Below, piece by piece: positions 57,978 to 64,000 of a DNA stretch of 64,000 nt. The stretch comes from Suillus spraguei (Eukaryota; Basidiomycota; Agaricomycetes; Boletales; Suillaceae): the NCBI GenBank assembly GCA_016800925.1, contig JABCPU010000248.1:1-64000 (forward strand), written 5' to 3'. Every line of letters starts with the position of its first letter. The first letter of the stretch is position 1. A program made the translations under genes and the position numbers. A model generated the notes under the pieces. The model did not search any database. It saw only the letters and a list, made by a program, of their open reading frames with translations, and had not been told where the DNA came from.

Positions 57978-58689
57978 TTGCGTGCCCCTGTTTTCCTGCC
58001 CATCTCCAACTCCTTCGTCGTGGGCTGTTCTCATGTGCTCCTGTTGCTCCCTCACTTGCAGTAGACTTACATGTTCTAGAGTTTGTCTGCCTTCTTTTCA
58101 TTTGTCAGTCCCCCAACCATACTGCATGGTGCAATGCAGTGGAGACGTTTCTAGATGGAATGGGATACAAGTTGACATTGATGGTTAGCATTTGATCCTC
58201 CACATACATAGCATGTTTAACTTTGTATTAGCATAGCCTGCGCCATCACTTTGCCAATGCATTTCACTTGTACCAGGTGTTGACTATTTTAGCTCATGAT
58301 CACATCTCCAATCTTATTGCCGAGACCTGGAAGGACAAGATCCATTTGCAACCAATGGCAGTCGGACAACCTACTGAATACCTTCATTCATGCTGCCCAC
58401 TTTGCTTCAGGGAAAATGATTGGCAAAAGGTGAAAGATTCTCATTTCATGTAAGTTCATTTGTGTAGCTATGGTGCTGTGTACTCAGTTGATCATGATCA
58501 GGTCAGATATTATTGTTTGCGTAGATACATGCTTTACTCAAAAGTGCTCCACCAACCCTTGTGGTGCCGATGGTATGACCAACCCAATGAACAAACTCAT
58601 GCTGGGCTCAAAACAGCATATTTTTGTACAGGTGTCAAATGGCTGTCATTATCCTTAACCCTCAGCTTCACCGTCCCTTGCCGTGACAT

Positions 58690-59485
58690 TTTACTATGTG
58701 CAACCCCTGTCTAACAGTATCATTCCGCACACCATAAGCCTTATTGCAGCCTAACGGCTGTCCTACGGCAATATTCCCATGGAGTGGTGATCTTTGAGAG
58801 TCTCTGAGAACCCATAAGGCATCCACAAGCAAGATTTACCATCTGTCCAATGTCTAACTAGTCTCGCCAGTACATGATGTTTTGTAAACTGTAGTGCAGT
58901 CTTATTACATGTCTGCTGCATGTTTTGCCTAACCCTTCCATCTCCGTAGCTATTACTTGGTATATAAATTCCTTGGTACCTGTACTCGTTTCCTTACTTC
59001 CCTCCTATAGTACACACAGTACTTAGGAATAGTCACCACTACTGTCTCTAATGGAATAAAGTCTTTTACCGAAGTCCCTGTCTCTTTAAGAAACTCTTTC
59101 TGCTGCACGTTCTTTACTGCTTTTCCCACGCTTCACTGCTACTTTACCGCTTGTTTACCATGATAATTCCCACACTTTACCGCAGTTTTACCGCTCATAC
59201 TACCACAGTTTTACTGCTTGCACTACTGCTTGTCTAACACTTTCCCACACTTACTGCTAGTTTCTCACAGACAGAAGGTCACTGCTAGCATCTCGCTAAT
59301 GCCGGCAACAGTCTTGCACCTCAGGATAGGTATTATCGAACTAAACTAACTTAGCATTCCCTTTAGGGTCAAATGCTCTTGCTTGTAAGTGGAGCAGACT
59401 AGACAGAGCGCAAGACTCATATACTGGCTTGGTAGTGGTTCACTACAGCCCAGGCCAGATTGTATCTTTACCCTAACCCACCCAT
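58690..59485 (+). mobile_element. LTR relic, family B
   Basis: It contains TTGGTATATAAATTCCTTGG (TATA box, ~58958), ACACACAGTACTTAGGAAT, AATAAAGTCTTTTACCGAAG (poly-A signal) and the family end GATTGTATCTTTACC. Boundaries approximate. Confidence 0.7.
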
Positions 59486-59698
59486 ATCTGCCAAGATCAC
59501 TACCCTATACCACATGCTCAGCCCAGACATATCTACTGAGATTTATATCATGCACTGCATGGCTGGCTCAGCCATTAGTATTGGATGGTAGGAACAGAAT
59601 GAGCATAATCTAAGATGATATTTGAACTAAGGTTCTACGGAGATTTACAAGTGGTTTAAATACTGTAAGTAACTGGCACGGATAACCAATGAGTCTGG

Positions 59699-60040
59699 TG
59701 TAAAGATACTAACCTAACCTGGGCTGTAGATAACTACCTCCTAAGTTAGTATGTGAGTCTTGTGCTCCGTCTAGTCTGCTTCACTTGTGAAAACAAGAGC
59801 GTTTGACCCTAAAGGGGGATGCCTATTAGTATGGTCAAGTTCAAGTCTAACTTATGTGTGAATAAAGCGTTGTGGTCAGCGGTAACTTGCCACAGTCAGT
59901 GATGATGCTGCCGGAACTAGCGTCGTGTGTAGCGGTGCTACCGTGGTCAAGATATAGTCAGAAACAGTTGCGTCGAGCGAGCGATGTTGAGCGATGATAT
60001 CAGCAGTAACAGTGTAGCAAGAAAAGTTACGCTGACTGTC
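59699..60040 (-). mobile_element. LTR relic, family B, end fragment
   Basis: It begins TGTAAAGATACTAACCTAAC and carries the CTAGTCTGCTTCACTTGTGA and GACCCTAAAGGG blocks in reverse orientation. It meets a plus-strand copy near 60040 in a head-to-head arrangement. Confidence 0.65.
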
Positions 60041-60044
60041 TAAA

Positions 60045-60930
60045 CCCCGTTTTCGACAAGTGTCTCGTTAACGTCTGCGGCAGCAACCAAAGAAATTCCT
60101 TATAGCAACAAAATAGCCTTTTTGCTCCGCTAAACCCTAACCGTTCTTCTCCCATGAACTCTTACCAGATCCTTGCACCGATGCCCTCATGTCCCGTCCT
60201 ATTCCATCTAGAATCCATTGGTGTGTAGTTACCTCGCTTCTGCCGTTACTAAACCTATGGCAGGATTTACCTTACATCTCAAGGGGCCGCTGCACGCTGT
60301 GCGCCTCATAATTAACTAACCCTGTTTATAATCCTTCTCGCTACCAGACTCGCATAATTATCTTGTACGCGCTCGCATATGTTAAAAAGGACTAACATAC
60401 ATACCGTTACATCCCTTCACTTGGACTTAGTATCAGAAATGCTCACTAGTCATAATCCATTTGCTTTTGAACTGTCCTCCATTCGAACATCACTCTTTGA
60501 TTTAACCGCCGATAACTTTACCGCTCAAAGTACCGCGTGACTTTCGACTTCATTACTCATAACCGGACTGCGGCCAGTGATCTCACTGGGTCGCTACCTC
60601 TCTCACCTATGTTCTCGCTCATACGGAGTTGCCGCTACCACTACTGCACTGCTGGTAGTAATAACATATTCATCTCGCTCAAGTAACTTTGTTCTTGCTC
60701 TTGCTAGCTACCTGTTGCAGCTATCCTTACCGCGCGAGTACCGCAGACATTGTGCTAGTACCACTGATATACTGTTACCGCTGCTAACTTCGGAAGTCAG
60801 AATCCTCGTTGCATTATTAGTACTTCATTGTTTCCTTTGCACTAACTTAGAAGGAATTGCTTCTATTGCAGTCCTCTTGGGTCGAACATCTCACTTGCAC
60901 CTTCAGTAGGATTATGATTATCATTGCACT
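60045..60930 (+). mobile_element. LTR relic, family B, 5' part
   Basis: GACAAGTGTCTCGTTAACG near its start matches the reverse of 54300-54345. The rest is TACCGCT-rich with repeated CTCGCTACC words. The 3' end of the LTR is missing. Confidence 0.55.
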
Positions 60931-60959
60931 TATACTTAGGCCAGCACTAGTTTCTTCAT

Positions 60960-61236
60960 TTCAATTGGAGCCCACCACGAGGGGACCATAGAAGCACTAA
61001 ATCTGGAATGCACTACCTGCCAACTTCAAGACAACGAGACTCATAGTCTCAGGTCTATTCACCTAGCCAAAGAAGATTTCTTCATGCCAAAGATTAAAAA
61101 TGACATGGAAATCTTAGCGTCTAGCCACCGATCTAGCGCAGACAAAGCCACCATCCTCCGAGAACTTATCACTGACGAATTGTCCAGCGAGCAAGGGGAA
61201 ACACCGAAAGGCAAACAACTACCCTATGTTACGAAC
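60960..61236 (+). pseudogene. Unrecognised coding fragment cut by an LTR
   Basis: The plus-strand frame HHEGTIEALNLECTTCQLQD, SIHLAKEDFFMPKIKNDMEI, ADKATILRELITDELSSEQG runs straight into the LTR at 61237. The composition suggests part of a larger protein (a C-x-x-C pair and a helical acidic end). Family unknown; possibly a gag-type protein of another element. Confidence 0.4.
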
Positions 61237-61701
61237 TGGGGTGGCGTCACCAGCGACAGTGAAAAGACACAGACGGGCTGCTGGGAGTTCTTACAATATC
61301 CAGAAGAGGATAAGGTGAAAGTACAAGGAACGCGTTCCGAGTACGATCAAGGGTTCAGCCTCAAAGACAAGTCTAAGAGGTATCCGTGAGAATAGAGACT
61401 AAGGCTAAGGAGTGCTTAGACTTAGAGACGATTCAAGACGACTTAGGTTGGAGACCTAAGCGAAGGAGATTCCAGGTAAAACCCAGTAAGATTAAAGTAG
61501 GGAATCTACTACAAGTACACTGTGCTTAAATAGGCCAATATGTGCACACAGACCAAGTAACTGTGAGAACGTAACTGCATATCCTAATAAGGAAGGCATG
61601 TGTTGTACAGATGCATTGAGCATATGAGTCAGAGTCATGTGACATGATATACAAGTAAGGAAACAAAGGGAAAATGAATAGGGGCACGTACTATGGTAAC
61701 A
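61237..61701 (-). mobile_element. 3' LTR, family A
   Basis: 465 bp with the same TGTTAC/GTAACA termini as the solo LTRs; the minus-strand direction is set by the adjoining pol and polypurine tract. Confidence 0.93.
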
Positions 61702-61734
61702 TTACCCCCGTATTACATTGAAAATCACCGACTT

Positions 61735-63201
61735 TCAAACATCTCTGTTGTCATCATAGACAGGATCATAGTCGTCGTAGTTAGCGACGTCTTCATCAGT
61801 GGCACTTCCTCCTAACATATAGGCTGCTTCCTCCTCTGCTACAGTCCTCGCCCGTCGACCTTCTTTGCGTCATCGACGGTTAATTAGATACTGTTCCCAC
61901 CTACGCAGTGCATCATAGAATCAATCGTCCTTCCATGTAAGCGTAAACGGGGGTTCCCCACGACGCTGGGGGCAATAAATAGATAGATGGGTAGGAGCGT
62001 GTCGAAGGCAGATTTGGCATTGATAGTCAGGGCAATTCTTTTGCCGATGTCCGACAATGCCACATAGTCGGCATTTCATGTTTTCGTCAGTGTTAGAGGT
62101 GGCCATGCGTAGTGGTGATGGAGAGATTATGGGTGTGGGACTAGCAGACCTGGCGCGTTTCTTCCCCTTGTTTCTTCTCATACGTTTTAATGCAAGGGTG
62201 TTGTTACGCCTGAGCTGCGTCTGCTGAGCAGGAGTAAGAGTGTATGCGGATTCAGGGAGGTCAGGAGTGGTTCCACGTTCAGTGATTGCAAGGAGTTCAG
62301 TAGTTGAAGATGGAGTAGTGATACCGAAGTCTTTTACTAAGACTGGAGAGACGGGATCCATTGGACCGAACGATGATGGGATAGACATGGGAGGATGTAT
62401 ATGAAGGTCGCAAAGTTGAGGGCCGAGCGTTACCAATTCAGTGGTAGGGATACCTAGTGATTTAGCGGCCTCACACTGCTCCTGTGTGCAAGGTTCATAC
62501 AGCCAATCAGGGCAATGAGCGGTTATGACGGGCGGTGATGAGGTCGATTGTTCGATGGGAGATGGGGTTCGGGGAGATGCAAGATCAGCTTGCGTTTGTT
62601 GTAAATCAGTGATGGCTTCTTCCACTAGGTTTCTAGCCGCTCTGGTTTCGGCGACTGATTGCTGGATGGTTTCGACAACTGTATTGGTAAGTTGTCCAAT
62701 TTCTTGCACAGCAGTGTATAGGCCAGTAAAGGTGTCAAGACTAGAATACATGCGCGAAGAAGCGGGTGCTGGAATAGGAAGTGGCGTATCTTCATGCGGA
62801 GAGGGAGGTCGAGCAACACCTGCTCGACGTTCGGCAATGATATGAATAGCTTCTTCAACATCATTCTTAAAAGAATTGGAAAGCAACAACATAGCGTAAG
62901 CACGAATACGTTTTTGAAGATGAATGAAACGATGACGGAGTGTAATTTCTGTTGTTTCTTTGGCGGTGACTTCGATAAGGGCTGTGGTGCGGATGATGTT
63001 AACAAGGAGTAGGGCAGGGAAGGCACCTCTTTCAGTAAGGATTCTTTCGATTTCGAGGGCATGTCCCTCGCAGAGGATGGCGGCTTCAATGTAAGAGGTA
63101 TTATCGATTTCTGAGGTGAAGGTTCCGTATTGTTCAGTTTCAGAGTCAGAGTCATTGGTGGCAGCAACGACGGGTGTGATATAAGCAGTGGGGAAAGACA
63201 T
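61735..63201 (-). pseudogene. Zinc-knuckle ORF located after pol (env position)
   Basis: A 426-codon open frame starts MSFPTAYITPVVAATNDSDS. It holds long helical regions (ALLLVNIIRTTALIEV, TVVETIQQSVAETRAARNL), a disordered Pro/Ser stretch, a basic patch (KRMRRNKGKKRARS) and a CCHC knuckle, KCRLCGIVGHRQKNC, followed by a second Cys group (QCQICLRHAPTHLSIYC). The frame then hits TGA at 61921-61923; homologous sequence continues (FYDALRRWEQ) to 61735 past another TGA at 61870-61872. The copy at 46674 reads AGG (Arg) at the first of these. A knuckle suggests nucleic-acid binding like a nucleocapsid, but its place downstream of pol is unusual. Confidence 0.75.
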
Positions 63202-63255
63202 TTCAATGTTGGTAGTTGATCAAGTGCTGGTGCGAGTTGATTGACTGAAGGATAA

Positions 63256-64000
63256 TCAGAGGGCATGTTGCTTCTTATAAGCGTTCAAGATTCGAGCTGA
63301 GTTCTTCAAGTTCTTTTCTGGGAGCCATTTGTTATCTCCCGATGAATATCCTTTCCAAGAGACAAGATAGCGTTGGTGATTACCAGTTCCTTTGTGGGAA
63401 AGAATTGCTTCTACTTCGTATTCTTCTTCTTCTTCAATGATATCAGGCGGTGGTTCAAGGAAGTTCAGGCCATGTACGTCCGTTTCGCTATAGGATGATA
63501 AGACAGAAGCGTGGAACGTGGGATGAATTTTCCACTGCGGAGGGAGTTTGAGTGTGAACGTGATGGGAGATAAGACATCGATGATTGGGAAAGGTCCGTA
63601 TCGTTTTGGGGCGAGTTTCCTTGATGGGAGTTTGAGTCTAAGATTAGCGGCAGATAGCCAAACCTTATCTCCGATCTTCCATGGGGTGTACTTATCTCCT
63701 CGGGATCGTTCGGCCATTGTCTGCATTGCAATGTTATGACAGGCGATTGCTTCTTCTCTTATCTTCTGCAGAGATCGTACTCAATCTTCTGCTGCGGGGA
63801 CGGATGAGTCAGGGATAAGGTGAGGGATAGCGCGTGGTTCGTATCCCATCATTAGATAGAAAGGTGATGCATTCCTTGCATCATGTTTTCGGTGGTTGTG
63901 GACGAATTCGGCGATTGGCAGGTGTTCTACCCAATTTTCAGGGTTGTTGCGGCAATAGATGCGTAGATATGTTTTCGAGTTCTTGATTTAGCCTTTCAGT
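63256..64000 (-). pseudogene. Pol C-terminus: integrase end and chromodomain
   Basis: Reading from 64000 down: TERLNQEL, a shift, then IYCRNNPENWVEHLPIAEFV, GYEPRAIPHLIPDSSVPAAE, a TGA (63781-63783), VRSLQKIREEAIACHNIAMQ, then KIGDKVWLSAANLRLK and RYGPFPIIDVLSPITFTLKL (GPF/Y module). The chromodomain follows: YEVEAILSHKGTG, RYLVSWKGYSSGDNKWLPEK. Chromodomains in this lineage guide integration toward particular chromatin marks. The TGA falls where Arg (CGA) would fit. Confidence 0.9.

Larger units (their letters stand above)
56560..58661 (+). pseudogene. KDZ transposase-family remnant, interrupted by nested LTRs
   Basis: The plus-strand reading TNQWCRWSEEVIPLLIVPYL, then DTVACHAGCGTCIIKVACVF, continues after the LTR insertion (57026-57977 plus one TTGCG) without loss of frame as CPCFPAHLQLLRRGLFSCAP, FLDGMGYKL, FANAFHLYQVLTI, LHSCCPLCFRENDWQKVKDS and IIVCVDTCFTQK. 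This is the cysteine-cluster region and start of the KDZ (Kyakuja-Dileera-Zisupton) transposase, with the first catalytic Asp in CVDTCFTQK. The sequence is lost after ~58661. Shifts near 58200 and 58455 also occur. Confidence 0.75.
61237..64000 (-). mobile_element. Ty3/gypsy retroelement with chromodomain, 3' part
   Basis: On the minus strand the order is integrase C-terminus and chromodomain (64000-63256), a separate zinc-knuckle ORF (63201-61735), a polypurine tract (ACGGGGGTAA) and the 3' LTR (61701-61237). The 5' LTR, gag and the rest of pol lie outside the window. Both ORFs carry stop codons, so this copy is not autonomous. Confidence 0.92.

Overview
The window is eukaryotic and fungal. 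Short introns of about 50 nt with GTRAGT-like donors and CTAAC-type branch sites interrupt most genes. The gene content points to an Agaricomycete: a FunK1 kinase, KDZ-transposase remnants with the associated cysteine-cluster region, a Crinkler-type protein, chromodomain Ty3/gypsy elements, and a fragment of an A-T-TE (atromentin-synthetase-like) NRPS. The last hints at Boletales, but only weakly. The region is repeat-rich and accessory: few loci look intact and most coding traces are truncated, frameshifted or stopped.

Layout. 1-4 kb: the end of a Tc1/mariner element inserted in an AT-hook gene, a diverged paralogous exon, and five ~298-bp tandem repeats. 4-8.8 kb: a duplicated piece of proteasome gene rpn7, an LTR relic and small hypothetical remnants. 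8.8-12.4 kb (minus): a single-pass membrane protein gene and a UBP12/USP-type deubiquitinase, both damaged. 12.6-15.3 kb (plus): a largely intact FunK1 kinase. 15.5-26.5 kb: a mosaic of gene pieces (SMC4, a 69-bp repeat array, two XRN1 pieces, SEC23, an NRPS T-TE junction, a peroxisomal-type carrier, a UBC/E2 domain). 26.5-31.3 kb (minus): two pepsin-like protease relics and a Crinkler (header, REase, kinase) with two nonsense codons. 31.7-38.5 kb (plus): amidase piece, cysteine-rich membrane protein, an apparently intact PP2C phosphatase, a REV1 N-terminal piece and an unknown gene. 39.6-41.8 kb: a perfect 855-bp foldback. 41.9-44.8 kb: rpn7 pseudogene and AP-3 sigma remnant. 45.5-64 kb: almost entirely repeats: minisatellites, solo LTRs with 5-bp target duplications, a complete Tc1 element with TA duplication, a KDZ relic carrying nested LTRs, and the 3' part of a Ty3/gypsy element with an extra zinc-knuckle ORF after pol.

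The genes do not form a pathway. The common thread is decay. Housekeeping-gene pieces sit side by side without their full partners, and several otherwise readable frames are stopped by single TGA codons where Arg (CGA) is expected. In rpn7 one of these can be compared directly with a duplicate inside the window that still reads CGA. This fits C-to-T decay at CpG (methylation or RIP-like) acting on duplicated DNA. The most plausible functional loci are FunK1 and PP2C; the Tc1 transposase is intact.
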